Assembly: GCF_000828055.2 (NCBI RefSeq)
Contig: NZ_CP010523.2
Location: 2,976,001-3,040,000, forward strand
Length of the DNA stretch: 64,000 nt
Source: Klebsiella variicola
Lineage (GTDB): Bacteria; Pseudomonadota; Gammaproteobacteria; Enterobacterales; Enterobacteriaceae
Direction: 5' to 3'
This document shows positions 1-9,090 of the stretch, piece by piece. Under the pieces are notes generated by a model. That model ran no database searches. It was not told the origin of the DNA and worked only from the letters and a program-made list of their open reading frames with translations. The first letter of the stretch is position 1, and each line of letters begins with the position of its first letter. A program made the translations under genes and the position numbers.

Positions 1-4
1 TGCG

Positions 5-2050
5 ATGCAGCAGTTAGCCAGTTACTTATCCGGCGCCTGGCAGACCGGCCGGGGCCGCGCCCGTACTATCCATCACGCCATTACCGGGGCGGCGCTGTGG
101 GAGGTGACCAGTGAAGGCCTGGATATGGCGCAGGCGCGCCGCTTCGCGATTGAGCGCGGCGGTAAAGCTCTGCAAGTCATGACCTTTATTGAACGCAGCG
201 CGATGTTAAAAGCGGTAGCAAAACGGCTACTGGAGAAGAAAGACGAGTTCTACGCCATCTCCGCGCAAACCGGCGCGACCCGCGCCGATAGCTGGGTGGA
301 TATTGAAGGCGGCATCGGCACCCTTTTCACCTATGCCGGGCTCGGTAGTCGCGAATTGCCGGACGATATCCTGTGGCCGGAGGACGAGCTGATCCCGCTC
401 TCCAAACAAGGGGGTTTTGCCGCGCGTCACGTGCTGACCTCGAAATCAGGCGTCGCCGTCCATATCAACGCCTTCAACTTCCCCTGTTGGGGAATGCTGG
501 AAAAACTGGCGCCGACCTGGCTTGCCGGCATGCCGGCGATCATTAAACCGGCCACCGCTACCGCCCAGCTTACCCAGGCGATGGTGAAAGCGATTGTCGA
601 CAGCGGCCTGGTGCCGGAAGGCGCCATCAGCCTGATTTGCGGCGGCGCGGGCGATCTTCTCGACCATCTCGATAGCCAGGACGTGGTGACCTTTACCGGC
701 TCAGCCGCCACCGGCCAGCAGCTACGGACCCACCCTAACCTGGTGGCCAAATCGATTCCCTTTACCATGGAAGCGGATTCGCTCAACTGCTGCGTATTAG
801 GTGAAGACGTCACGCCAGAGCAACCGGAATTCGCGCTGTTTATTCGGGAAGTGGTCCGCGAGATGACGGCGAAAGCCGGGCAAAAATGTACCGCTATCCG
901 CAGAATCATCGTACCACTGGCTCAGATTAATGCGGTTAGCGATGCACTGATCTCCCGCCTGCATAAAGTAACCGTCGGTGACCCTGCGCAGGAGGGCATT
1001 AAGATGGGGGCCCTGGTTAATCGCGAACAGCGTCAGGATGTGCAGGATAACGTCAATAAACTGATCGCCGCCGGCTGCGAAGCGCTGCTCGGCGGACAGG
1101 CAGATCTTAATGCTGATGGCGCGTTCTTCCCGCCGACCCTGCTGTACTGCCCGCAGCCGGATGAAACACCAGCGGTTCACGCCATTGAAGCCTTTGGCCC
1201 GGTAGCGACGCTGATGCCGTATCGCGACCGCCAGCATGCGCTGACGCTGGCGCGAGCCGGCGGCGGTAGCCTGGCCGGTACGCTGGTCACCGCCAGCGGC
1301 GAGCTGGCGCGCGAGTTTATCCTTGGCGCCGCGCGCGCCCATGGCCGAATTCAGATCCTTAACGAGGAGTCCTCGGCAGAGTCGACCGGCCACGGCTCGC
1401 CGCTGCCGCAGCTGGTACACGGCGGCCCTGGCCGCGCGGGCGGCGGAGAAGAGCTTGGCGGGCTGCGCTCGGTGAAACACTATATGCAGCGTACCGCGGT
1501 CCAGGGCAGCCCAACGATGCTGGCGACCATAAGCCAGCAGTGGGTGCGCGGCGCTCAGGTTAGCGAAGACCGCATTCACCCGTTCCGTAAATACTTCGAA
1601 GAGATCCAGCCTGGCGATAGCTTATTAACCCCGCGGAGAACCCTCACCGAAGCGGATATCGTTAATTTCGCCTGCCTGAGCGGCGATCATTTCTACGCGC
1701 ACATGGACAAAATCGCCGCCGCCGAGTCGATTTTCGGCGAGCGGGTGGTCCACGGTTATTTCCTGATCTCCGCTGCGGCCGGGCTGTTCGTCGATGCCGG
1801 CGTCGGGCCGGTTATCGCCAACTACGGCATGGAAAACCTGCGCTTTATTGAGCCGGTCAAACCGGGAGACACCATTCAGGTTCGCCTGACCTGTAAGCGG
1901 AAAACGGTTAAGCGTCAGCGTAGCGCCGATGAGAAAGCCACCGGTGTGGTGGAATGGGCTGTCGAGATTTTCAACCAGCACCAGCAGGCGGTGGCGCTGT
2001 ATTCCATTCTGACCCTGGTGGCGCGCCAGCAAGGGGATTTTCCGGCGTAA
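5..2050 (+). CDS. paaZ: PaaZ bifunctional oxepin-CoA hydrolase / semialdehyde dehydrogenase
   Basis: PaaZ opens the oxepin-CoA ring of aerobic phenylacetate catabolism and oxidises the resulting semialdehyde with NADP+. The 681 residues equal the E. coli length. The N-terminal part (about 1-520) is an aldehyde dehydrogenase with Glu256 and nucleophile Cys295 (KAGQKCTA context). The C-terminal part is a MaoC-type hydratase with Asp561 and His566 in the sequence GDHFYAH. All four residues fall at the numbers known for the E. coli enzyme. In Klebsiella aerogenes this gene was formerly called maoC, next to maoA (tynA), as here. The start lies 4 bases inside the window, so its ribosome binding site and promoter cannot be seen. 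Confidence 0.97.
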   Translation: MQQLASYLSGAWQTGRGRARTIHHAITGAALWEVTSEGLDMAQARRFAIERGGKALQVMTFIERSAMLKAVAKRLLEKKDEFYAISAQTGATRADSWVDIEGGIGTLFTYAGLGSRELPDDILWPEDELIPLSKQGGFAARHVLTSKSGVAVHINAFNFPCWGMLEKLAPTWLAGMPAIIKPATATAQLTQAMVKAIVDSGLVPEGAISLICGGAGDLLDHLDSQDVVTFTGSAATGQQLRTHPNLVAKSIPFTMEADSLNCCVLGEDVTPEQPEFALFIREVVREMTAKAGQKCTAIRRIIVPLAQINAVSDALISRLHKVTVGDPAQEGIKMGALVNREQRQDVQDNVNKLIAAGCEALLGGQADLNADGAFFPPTLLYCPQPDETPAVHAIEAFGPVATLMPYRDRQHALTLARAGGGSLAGTLVTASGELAREFILGAARAHGRIQILNEESSAESTGHGSPLPQLVHGGPGRAGGGEELGGLRSVKHYMQRTAVQGSPTMLATISQQWVRGAQVSEDRIHPFRKYFEEIQPGDSLLTPRRTLTEADIVNFACLSGDHFYAHMDKIAAAESIFGERVVHGYFLISAAAGLFVDAGVGPVIANYGMENLRFIEPVKPGDTIQVRLTCKRKTVKRQRSADEKATGVVEWAVEIFNQHQQAVALYSILTLVARQQGDFPA

Positions 2051-2221
2051 TAGCGGAAAATAGACCGCTGGCGCTCTGTTGGCCGATCCTTGAGCCATTG
2101 ATCCTGCAATCGGTTTGCAACGGTTTCGCCCCGGGAAGTCCTTTATGTTATCTGTGGCTTCAGCGCACATTGCGCTCCCGATTAATCGTCTGCGTTATGT
2201 CACTCATGGCGCAGGGAGCGC

Positions 2222-2253
2222 ACAGGGGGCGGCCAGTCGCCGCCGCCCCCTGT
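2222..2253. repeat. Perfect 12-bp inverted repeat
   Basis: ACAGGGGGCGGC (2222-2233) and GCCGCCCCCTGT (2242-2253) are exact reverse complements around an 8-base loop. The hairpin is very GC-rich and no T-run follows, so it is not an intrinsic terminator. It lies inside the non-coding mosaic between paaZ and tynA. Confidence 0.75.
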
Positions 2254-2480
2254 ACCCCCGGGCTCCGGCCAGCAAAATCGCCACTGCGTGGTGCCTTCGA
2301 CTTTTCCCTGCAGGCTGCGGGTCGGGCCGAGGCAGCGTCCCTGCAAAACACGGCCCTCAGCCCGCATCCATGCGGGCTGCCCCGGCCTTCCGGGAACGTC
2401 TCAGCGATTTTGAGGCCGCCAGCACCGGTAGTTTCAGCGGCCCCAGCGCCAGCGATGATTTGGATCTGTAGGGGCTGTAG

Positions 2481-2509
2481 GCCCGGTAAGGCGTCAGCCG
2501 CCACCCGGC
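2481..2509. repeat. REP-like palindromic unit
   Basis: The sequence starts GCCCGGTAAGGCG and ends CCGCCACCCGGC, forming an imperfect palindrome of the REP/PU type common in enterobacterial intergenic regions. It sits just before the terminator at 2532. Only one unit is visible here. Confidence 0.6.
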
Positions 2510-2531
2510 AAAAAAATCAGCGCACGTTCTC

Positions 2532-2555
2532 AATGCCTCTGCGGAGGCATTTTTT
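2532..2555 (+). terminator. Intrinsic terminator upstream of tynA
   Basis: AATGCCTC (2532-2539) pairs with GAGGCATT (2544-2551) around a TGCG loop and runs into T residues. It would end transcription coming from paaZ, so tynA probably has its own promoter between here and 2692. Confidence 0.75.
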
Positions 2556-2691
2556 ACGCCCGTCTGGCAAAACTGACAAACAAGCTGGCAAAAGCAAACA
2601 AACGCCCCGGCGCCGCTGGCTGGTAGCTTAAGGGTGACAAAGCCGACATTCGCAGCGGCAAGAGACAACACAACAATAAGATGAGGTCACA

Positions 2692-4959
2692 ATGGCAAAC
2701 GGCTTGAAATTTTCTCCTCGTAAAACCGCGCTGGCGCTGGCCGTGGCGGTGGTTTGCGCCTGGCAATCACCGGTCTTCGCCCACGGCAGCGAAGCCCACA
2801 TGGTACCGCTGGATAAAACGCTGCAGGCGTTCGGCGCCGATGTGCAGTGGGATGACTACGCGCAGATGTTTACCCTGATAAAAGACGGCGCTTACGTTAA
2901 AGTGAAGCCCGGCGCCAAAACCGCGATCGTCAACGGTAAAACCCTTGACCTGCAGGTGCCGGTGGTGATGAAGGAAGGAAAAGCCTGGGTCTCCGATACC
3001 TTTATCAACGATGTCTTCCAGTCCGGTCTCGATCAGACCTTCCAGGTGGAAAAGCGCCCTCACCCGTTAAACTCGCTCTCGGCGGCGGAAATCAGTGAAG
3101 CGGTGGCCATTGTTAAAGCCGCGCCGGAATTCCAGCCCAATACCCGCTTTACCGAAATTTCCCTGCACGAGCCGGATAAAGCGGCGGTGTGGGCCTTTGC
3201 CCTGCAGGGTACGCCGGTCGATTCACCGCGCACCGCCGATGTGGTGATGCTGGATGGCAAACACGTGATTGAAGCCGTCGTCGATCTGCAAAACAAAAAA
3301 ATCCTCTCCTGGACGCCAGTTAAAGGCGCCCACGGGATGGTACTGCTCGATGATTTTGTCAGCGTGCAGAACATCATCAACGCCAGCAGCGAATTCGCTG
3401 AGGTGCTGAAAAAGCACGGTATTACCGATCCCAGTAAAGTGGTCACCACCCCGCTCACCGTCGGCTATTTTGATGGCAAAGATGGCCTGCAGCAGGATGC
3501 GCGTCTGCTGAAGGTGGTCAGTTATCTCGATACCGGCGACGGCAACTACTGGGCGCACCCGATTGAAAACCTGGTGGCGGTGGTCGACCTTGAAGCGAAG
3601 AAAATTATCAAAATTGAGGAAGGCCCGGTGATCCCGGTACCGATGGAGCCCCGTCCGTATGATGGCCGCGACCGCAACGCCCCGGCGGTGAAACCGCTGG
3701 AGATAACCGAACCGGAAGGCAAAAACTACACAATCACCGGGGATACCATTCACTGGCAAAACTGGGATTTCCACCTGCGCCTGAACTCACGCGTCGGGCC
3801 AATTCTCTCGACGGTGACCTACAACGATAACGGCAAAAAACGCCAGGTGATGTATGAAGGTTCCCTCGGTGGGATGATCGTTCCCTACGGCGACCCGGAC
3901 GTCGGCTGGTATTTCAAAGCCTACCTCGACTCCGGCGATTACGGCATGGGCACCCTGACCTCGCCGATTGTCCGCGGCAAGGATGCGCCATCGAATGCGG
4001 TGCTGCTGGATGAAACCATCGCCGATTACACCGGCAAACCGACCACGATTCCAGGCGCGGTCGCCATATTCGAACGCTATGCCGGGCCGGAATATAAGCA
4101 CCTGGAGATGGGCAAGCCCAACGTCAGTACCGAACGCCGGGAACTGGTGGTACGCTGGATCAGTACCGTCGGGAACTATGATTATATCTTTGACTGGGTG
4201 TTCCACGACAACGGCACCATCGGTATCGACGCCGGCGCCACCGGGATTGAAGCCGTCAAAGGCGTGATGGCGAAGACCATGCACGACCCCAGCGCCAAAG
4301 AGGATACCCGCTACGGGACGCTGATCGACCATAATATTGTCGGCACCACCCACCAGCACATCTATAACTTCCGCCTCGACCTCGACGTGGACGGCGAAAA
4401 CAACACCCTGGTGGCGATGGATCCTGAAGTGAAGCCCAACACCGCCGGTGGCCCGCGCACCAGTACCATGCAGGTGAATCAGTACACCATTGACAGCGAG
4501 CAGAAAGCGGCGCAGAAATTCGACCCGGGAACCATTCGCCTGCTGAGCAACACCAGCAAAGAGAACCGCATGGGCAACCCGGTCTCTTATCAGATCATCC
4601 CGTATGCCGGCGGTACGCATCCGGCGGCGACCGGCGCGAAGTTCGCCCCGGACGAGTGGATCTACCATCGCCTGAGCTTTATGGATAAACAGCTGTGGGT
4701 GACGCGCTACCACCCGACAGAGCGTTATCCGGAAGGGAAATACCCGAACCGTTCCGCCCAGGATACCGGCTTAGGGCAGTACGCAAAGGATGATGAGTCG
4801 CTGACTAACCACGATGACGTCGTGTGGATCACCACCGGCACCACTCACGTGGCGCGCGCCGAAGAGTGGCCGATCATGCCGACCGAGTGGGCGCACGCCC
4901 TGCTGAAGCCGTGGAACTTCTTTGACGAAACCCCAACCCTTGGCGAGAAGAAAAAGTAA
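2692..4959 (+). CDS. tynA: TynA (MaoA) copper/TPQ primary-amine oxidase
   Basis: This periplasmic copper amine oxidase converts tyramine, phenethylamine and similar amines to aldehyde, ammonia and hydrogen peroxide. The 755-residue precursor has a signal peptide ending at Ala30 (SPVFA-HGSE). Tyr496 in the NYDY motif is the residue converted to topaquinone. His554, His556 and His719 are the copper ligands and Asp413 is the catalytic base; all four sites equal the E. coli mature numbers plus 30. A GAGG-type ribosome binding site precedes the ATG. The product aldehyde is the substrate of FeaB, here 12 kb downstream rather than adjacent. Expression is expected to depend on FeaR and tyramine or phenethylamine, as in relatives. 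Confidence 0.97.
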   Translation: MANGLKFSPRKTALALAVAVVCAWQSPVFAHGSEAHMVPLDKTLQAFGADVQWDDYAQMFTLIKDGAYVKVKPGAKTAIVNGKTLDLQVPVVMKEGKAWVSDTFINDVFQSGLDQTFQVEKRPHPLNSLSAAEISEAVAIVKAAPEFQPNTRFTEISLHEPDKAAVWAFALQGTPVDSPRTADVVMLDGKHVIEAVVDLQNKKILSWTPVKGAHGMVLLDDFVSVQNIINASSEFAEVLKKHGITDPSKVVTTPLTVGYFDGKDGLQQDARLLKVVSYLDTGDGNYWAHPIENLVAVVDLEAKKIIKIEEGPVIPVPMEPRPYDGRDRNAPAVKPLEITEPEGKNYTITGDTIHWQNWDFHLRLNSRVGPILSTVTYNDNGKKRQVMYEGSLGGMIVPYGDPDVGWYFKAYLDSGDYGMGTLTSPIVRGKDAPSNAVLLDETIADYTGKPTTIPGAVAIFERYAGPEYKHLEMGKPNVSTERRELVVRWISTVGNYDYIFDWVFHDNGTIGIDAGATGIEAVKGVMAKTMHDPSAKEDTRYGTLIDHNIVGTTHQHIYNFRLDLDVDGENNTLVAMDPEVKPNTAGGPRTSTMQVNQYTIDSEQKAAQKFDPGTIRLLSNTSKENRMGNPVSYQIIPYAGGTHPAATGAKFAPDEWIYHRLSFMDKQLWVTRYHPTERYPEGKYPNRSAQDTGLGQYAKDDESLTNHDDVVWITTGTTHVARAEEWPIMPTEWAHALLKPWNFFDETPTLGEKKK

Positions 4960-4961
4960 TC

Positions 4962-5912
4962 TTAGCCCGCGGTGAAATCGAGCAGGATTTTACCGCCTCT
5001 TCCCGGCTGGTCGGCGGCGGCAATCGCCTCCCGCCAGTCGTTCAACGCTATGCGCTGGGCCGGCGGCTGGGTGGTCGTTGGCAAGCGCAGCCAAATCTCG
5101 TCAAACGCCGCCCGCCACGCCGCCACGCTGAGTGTCGGCAACGCCTCCCGCAGATGAAACTTACGCACCGTCGCGCTACCGCGCGTCTGGGTCAGCGGCC
5201 GCCCGGATAACAGCCCATAGGAGATCAGGGTCGACGATGCGGGCAGCACCGACAGCAGCGTATTCGCCAGTTCGCCGCCCACCGCGTCAAACACCAGATC
5301 GCTGTGTTGGCTGACCTTCTCCATCAGCGCCCGGTCGGTATCGAGGATCGGATAGATCCCGGCCTGTTCCAGGCGCGCCCGGTGCTGCGGCGAGCGAATA
5401 ATCCCGCTCACCGAGCGGGCGCCCATCGCCAGCGCCCACTGTCCCAGCAGGCTGGCGCAGGAGGACGATGCCGCGGTCAGCACAAGGTGTTTTCCGGCAA
5501 CCGGCCAGCGCTTGAGCATCAGCATAGCCGTCAGCGGATTGATATACCCGCGGGCAGCCAGCAGATCGTCAACCGCTGGCGGCACCGGCACCAGCCAGGT
5601 CTCATCCAGATCGATAAACCGCTGCCAGGTGCCGCCCCCGCGAAGAGGTAGCACCCGCTGTCCCGCGGACAGCCGGCTGCCGTATGGCGCGGCGACCACC
5701 TCGCCAAGGCCTTCATAACCAGCGACGGCCGGCAGTCGGGTGCGGTGGCGATAGGCGCCGGTCACGGGGATCAGATCCGAGGGATTCACCGGGGCATAGC
5801 GCATCCTGACCCGCACCCGTCCGCCCGCCAGCGGCGCCAGCGGCAGGCGTTTCAGGGTCAGCACGGCGGCCGGCGGCCCGTAGCGGTCATAAACAATGGC
5901 GTCGTTGAACAT
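4962..5912 (-). CDS. MDR-family reductase (quinone/enoyl reductase-like)
   Basis: A zinc-independent medium-chain dehydrogenase/reductase of about 316 residues, resembling quinone oxidoreductases and trans-2-enoyl-CoA reductases. The N-terminal GroES-like part includes NPSDLIPVTG and PAVAGYEGLGEV. A Rossmann region follows (LTAASSSCASLLGQWA). The cysteine pattern of a structural zinc site is absent. I chose the ATG at 5912 because GGAG lies 8-9 bases upstream; an in-frame ATG at 5945 has no ribosome binding site. It is the last gene of the leftward operon, 55 bp after the PhyH gene, and converges on tynA with only 2 bp between the stop codons. The substrate is unknown. Confidence 0.8.
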   Translation of the reverse strand: MFNDAIVYDRYGPPAAVLTLKRLPLAPLAGGRVRVRMRYAPVNPSDLIPVTGAYRHRTRLPAVAGYEGLGEVVAAPYGSRLSAGQRVLPLRGGGTWQRFIDLDETWLVPVPPAVDDLLAARGYINPLTAMLMLKRWPVAGKHLVLTAASSSCASLLGQWALAMGARSVSGIIRSPQHRARLEQAGIYPILDTDRALMEKVSQHSDLVFDAVGGELANTLLSVLPASSTLISYGLLSGRPLTQTRGSATVRKFHLREALPTLSVAAWRAAFDEIWLRLPTTTQPPAQRIALNDWREAIAAADQPGRGGKILLDFTAG

Positions 5913-5967
5913 CGACAGGCTCCAGACAGCGAAAGGCGGGATCATAGCAGATCCCGCCGCCAGTGGC

Positions 5968-6786
5968 TCACGCCCGCGGCCAAACCTGGGGGAACAGCGG
6001 GGAATCCAGCGGGTCGCCGTCCCGCAGGGTCAGCTCGGGGAACGGTGGCGACGTCACGCCGCCGCGATCGGCAAACGCGGCGTCATCCCCCACCCAACGG
6101 GCGGAGAAGACCCGTCGCGCCCGCGCGCCGGGGTTGCCGCGGGCGCCATGGACGGTGCGGAAATGGAAGGCCACCGCATCCCCCGGCTCCAGCGCCCAGC
6201 TGACGATATCGTATTCGTCCTCATGGGCGTCGATATCCGGCAGGGTGCTGAACCGGGTGTGCTCGTAAAGCTTAGTGCCATTGAAACGGGTAGGACTGAA
6301 CTCCTCCTCCCAGCGATGCGACCCGCGAATGCAGCGCAGCGAGGTGGCCTCCGCCACCGGGTCCAGCGGGATCCAGAAGCTGACGTTCTGTCTGCCGGAG
6401 ACGCAATAGTAAGGCTGGTCATGATGCCAGGGAGTCACCGTGCTGCCTCCGGCCGGTTTGACCAGCGTATGTTCATGGAAAAATTTCGCCGTCTGCGACT
6501 GCATCAGCGCCGCCGCGATCTCGGCGGCCGCTGACTGAAAGACAAACTCGCTAAACGCCGGGATCCGCGACCAGTTGCAGTAGTCCTGAAAAAAAGGCGG
6601 CGAACCATCTTTGGGGATCACCGTGCGCGCATGACCATACTCGCTGGGGCTGGCCATCAGCGCCGTGACCCCCTCGGCGAGGCGATCGACCCAGGGGGTA
6701 AAGACGCCTTTTAATAACACCGCGCCATCCGCCTGCCAGCGGTCGATGGTCGCTTGATCGATGTGGGGAGAGTGTTGATTGTGCAT
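5968..6786 (-). CDS. PhyH-family Fe(II)/2-oxoglutarate dioxygenase
   Basis: A 272-residue member of the phytanoyl-CoA dioxygenase family, which hydroxylates small molecules using iron and 2-oxoglutarate. The facial triad is visible: His121-x-Asp123 (in WHHDQPY) and distal His213 (HFRTVHGA), with arginines around 222-225 as likely 2-oxoglutarate contacts. It lies 24 bp after the M20 deacetylase gene in the same leftward operon. A second, divergent family member (13469-14341) sits in the transporter operon, so the pathway probably has two separate oxidation steps. The substrate cannot be read from the sequence. The family also includes ectoine and amino-acid hydroxylases. Confidence 0.88.
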   Translation of the reverse strand: MHNQHSPHIDQATIDRWQADGAVLLKGVFTPWVDRLAEGVTALMASPSEYGHARTVIPKDGSPPFFQDYCNWSRIPAFSEFVFQSAAAEIAAALMQSQTAKFFHEHTLVKPAGGSTVTPWHHDQPYYCVSGRQNVSFWIPLDPVAEATSLRCIRGSHRWEEEFSPTRFNGTKLYEHTRFSTLPDIDAHEDEYDIVSWALEPGDAVAFHFRTVHGARGNPGARARRVFSARWVGDDAAFADRGGVTSPPFPELTLRDGDPLDSPLFPQVWPRA

Positions 6787-6810
6787 CGCTTGGGTTCCTG
6801 TGTTGAGGGA

Positions 6811-7968
6811 TCAGGTGAGCGGTTCCGCCGGTTCGGCACGCATCCACGCGCAAAGCTGTCTCAGCATCGTCATACAGCGCTCGGTCTGCGCGATGCTGAT
6901 GTACTCATCGGCCTTATGGCCCTGGGCCATGCTGCCCGGTCCGCAGACCAGGGTCGCGACGCCCATCTCATCGAACAGCCCTCCTTCGGTGCCGAACGCC
7001 ACGGTGGAGAAGCGATCGCTGCCGCACCACTGTGACAGCCAGCGGGCGAAGTCGGACTGCGGATCGCTGAGCAGCGGCGGATAGTGGCTTAACAGCTGGA
7101 ACTGGATGTCGCTCCCGCTGCCTACCCGGCGCATCTCCGGCAGCAGCTGGCGGCGGGCGTAGGCCGCCAGCGCCTCGGTGACCGCTTCGGGACGCATCCC
7201 CGGCAGGTAGCGGATCTCAAAATCAAAGCGGCAGGACTGCGGAACAATATTCAGCGCGGCCCCACCCTGAATAGTGCCCACCTGCAGCGTGCTGAAGGGC
7301 GGCGAAAAGCGGCTGTCCTGCTGCCGGGCCAGACGCACGCCCAGCCGATCCAGGTGGTTGATCAGCCTGGCCGCGTAGCGGATGGCGTTCACCCCCTGCG
7401 GGGCATAGGCCGAATGGCAGGCCTGCCCCTCGATGCAGCAGCGCATGGCCAGTTTGCCTTTATGACCGAACACCGGCTGCATCTCTGTCGGCTCGCCGAT
7501 GAGGCACAGCGCCGGTTTCTCCGGCGAGGCCTGCAGAAAATCCACCAGGCTGCGCACGCCGAGACAGCCGACCTCTTCGTCATAGGAGAAGGCCAGATGC
7601 AGTGGCATGCGCAGCGGCGCCGCCAGAAAGTCATCCACTGCCGCCAGCACGCAGGCGAGAAACCCCTTCATATCGGCGCTGCCGCGGCCATAGTAGCGGC
7701 CATCGCGCTCGGTGAGGCTGAAAGGCGGAACGCTCCAGGCCTGGCCGTCCACCGGGACCACGTCGGTGTGGCCCGAGAGCATCACCCCACCGCCGCCGGA
7801 CGGCCCCAGCCGGGCGTAGAGATTGGCCTTACCGCCCGACGGGTCATAAAAGCGGCGGGACGCCACGCCGCGGGCAGCGAGAAAATCGGCGATCCAGTCG
7901 ATCATCGCCAGGTTCGAATGGCGGCTGGTGGTGTCAAAAGCCAGCAGCGCGGCGAGGATGTTATTCAT
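6811..7968 (-). CDS. M20 metallo-deacetylase, ArgE-like
   Basis: An M20-family amidohydrolase resembling acetylornithine deacetylase. It has the metal-binding motifs SGHTDVVPVDG, GRGSADMKGF and DEEVGCLG and a dimerisation domain in the middle. The open frame extends to 8097, but the ATG at 7968 gives 385 residues, the usual ArgE length. It also overlaps the stop of the upstream DUF1028 gene by 8 bases (ATGAATAA), typical of translational coupling. The frame upstream of this ATG is simply the DUF1028 gene in another register. The genuine arginine-pathway argE is expected elsewhere with argCBH, so this copy probably removes an acyl group from a catabolic intermediate of this operon. Confidence 0.87.
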   Translation of the reverse strand: MNNILAALLAFDTTSRHSNLAMIDWIADFLAARGVASRRFYDPSGGKANLYARLGPSGGGGVMLSGHTDVVPVDGQAWSVPPFSLTERDGRYYGRGSADMKGFLACVLAAVDDFLAAPLRMPLHLAFSYDEEVGCLGVRSLVDFLQASPEKPALCLIGEPTEMQPVFGHKGKLAMRCCIEGQACHSAYAPQGVNAIRYAARLINHLDRLGVRLARQQDSRFSPPFSTLQVGTIQGGAALNIVPQSCRFDFEIRYLPGMRPEAVTEALAAYARRQLLPEMRRVGSGSDIQFQLLSHYPPLLSDPQSDFARWLSQWCGSDRFSTVAFGTEGGLFDEMGVATLVCGPGSMAQGHKADEYISIAQTERCMTMLRQLCAWMRAEPAEPLT

Positions 7969-8635
7969 CGCCGGGGACGCCATAGGCGGGCGCATCGCGA
8001 GGGTCGAGCGCCCGGGTAATATAGGCGTCCATTTGCGGCTCCCAGGCCAGCCACAGTTGCTCAAGGGCCGCCAGCGGATCCGTCTCCGCCCAGTCAATAC
8101 GCAGATCGACCACCGGCCACGGGTAATCGTCCACCACCTTCACCGCCGCCGAGTGGACCGGGCCGGCCTCGCCCCCGGCGGCAATCCCCGCGCGCAGCCC
8201 GGCCAGCAGCCGGCTGGCCAGTTCACCGCTCGCCGTCTCGAAGGCGGCCACCATCGCGGCGATCACCTCGTGACTGGCCAGCATGTTGCCCGCCGCCACG
8301 CAGTTATCTCCCGCCAGGGTGCCACCGATCCCGAGAGTATGTTCCCCGCTGAACGCCGCCACTTCACCGTTGGCATCAATCGCCGCGACCTGGCGATATT
8401 CGCGGAAGCGGTCCTCCGCCAGGGCCAGGTTCAGAGCCTGCTCAACGGAGGCCCCCGCCTCAAGCGCACCAAGAATATGCGGCCCCAGCGACGGTAAGGT
8501 TATGTTCTGACTGGCGACTGCGCCGACGCCGGGCAATAGCCACGGACAGCGCGATCCCACGGCCATGCTCGACGAACTAATGGCAATGCCCAACTGACCT
8601 GATTCCGGGCAGCGGGCGCTAATAGAGAGAGTCAT
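7961..8635 (-). CDS. DUF1028 family protein (Ntn-hydrolase-like)
   Basis: A 224-residue protein of the DUF1028 family. The family is predicted to have the Ntn-hydrolase fold but lacks a firmly assigned reaction. The family signature is clear at the N-terminus (MTLSISARCPESGQLGIAIS) and in VGAVASQN. If the initiator Met is removed, Thr2 becomes the N-terminal residue, as Ntn-hydrolases require; this is inference. It overlaps the RidA-like gene by 4 bases and the M20 gene by 8, so the three are translated together. DUF1028, Rid and M20 proteins together suggest amide or imine hydrolysis in a shared pathway. Confidence 0.85.
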   Translation of the reverse strand: MTLSISARCPESGQLGIAISSSSMAVGSRCPWLLPGVGAVASQNITLPSLGPHILGALEAGASVEQALNLALAEDRFREYRQVAAIDANGEVAAFSGEHTLGIGGTLAGDNCVAAGNMLASHEVIAAMVAAFETASGELASRLLAGLRAGIAAGGEAGPVHSAAVKVVDDYPWPVVDLRIDWAETDPLAALEQLWLAWEPQMDAYITRALDPRDAPAYGVPGDE

Positions 8636-9066
8636 TCTGCTGCCTCCCCCTGCCAGTCGTCAGGGATCACCGCCGTAACGTCAATCTCCATCAGCCACTG
8701 CGGCTGCGCGAGGGCCGACACCACCACCCCGGTGGAGATGGGAAAGACGCCTTTTAACCATTTGCCCACCTCCTGATAGACCGGCTCGCGATAGCGGGGA
8801 TCGATCAGATAAGTGGTGGTCTTGACGATATGCGAGAGGTCGCTTCCCGCCTCTTTCAGCAACTGTTCAACATTCTTCATTGCCTGCTCCGCCTGCGCCC
8901 GCGGGTCGCCGAGGCCAATCAGATTGCCGGCGAAATCGGTGCCAACCTGGCCGCGAACGTAGACGGTATTGCCGGCCCGCACCGCCTGGCACAGATCGTT
9001 GTTCAGCGCCTGGTTCGGGTAGGTCTCTTTGGTGTTAAACATGCGAATACGGGTATGAGTTGGCAT
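8632..9066 (-). CDS. RidA/YjgF-family protein lacking the catalytic arginine
   Basis: A 144-residue YjgF/YER057c/UK114-family protein. Canonical RidA hydrolyses reactive enamines and imines to 2-oxo acids and needs an arginine (Arg105 in E. coli, context PARS). The aligned segment here reads FPISTGVVVSAL (about residues 108-119), with Ser111 in place of that arginine. It is therefore probably not a classical imine deaminase but one of the arginine-less Rid subgroups. I chose the ATG at 9066, with AAGGAG 7 bases upstream; a TTG one codon earlier is less likely. It lies 24 bp after the FMO gene in the same operon. Confidence 0.88.
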   Translation of the reverse strand: MPTHTRIRMFNTKETYPNQALNNDLCQAVRAGNTVYVRGQVGTDFAGNLIGLGDPRAQAEQAMKNVEQLLKEAGSDLSHIVKTTTYLIDPRYREPVYQEVGKWLKGVFPISTGVVVSALAQPQWLMEIDVTAVIPDDWQGEAAE

Positions 9067-9090
9067 CAAAGCACTCCTTAAGGAAAACGG

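Larger units (their letters stand above)
2051..2691. other. Non-coding mosaic between paaZ and tynA
   Basis: This 641-base stretch holds no convincing gene. Long open frames cross it on both strands, but they overlap each other, lack ribosome binding sites and reflect the high GC content. It contains a perfect 12-bp inverted repeat (2222-2253), a REP-like palindrome (2481-2509) and an intrinsic terminator (2532-2555), followed by the tynA leader. The middle part (about 2200-2470) looks to me like a dispersed enterobacterial repeat found near phage P4-type immunity/Icd-like ORFs. That is a memory-based impression only. Confidence 0.55.

Noticed and set aside
1954-2631. Long open frames on both strands across the paaZ-tynA gap
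   Set aside because: They overlap paaZ or each other, have no ribosome binding site and show low-complexity, GC-driven composition.
3787-4713. 308-codon open frame antisense to tynA
   Set aside because: The opposite strand encodes a well-conserved amine oxidase with all catalytic residues; the antisense frame is a codon-bias shadow.
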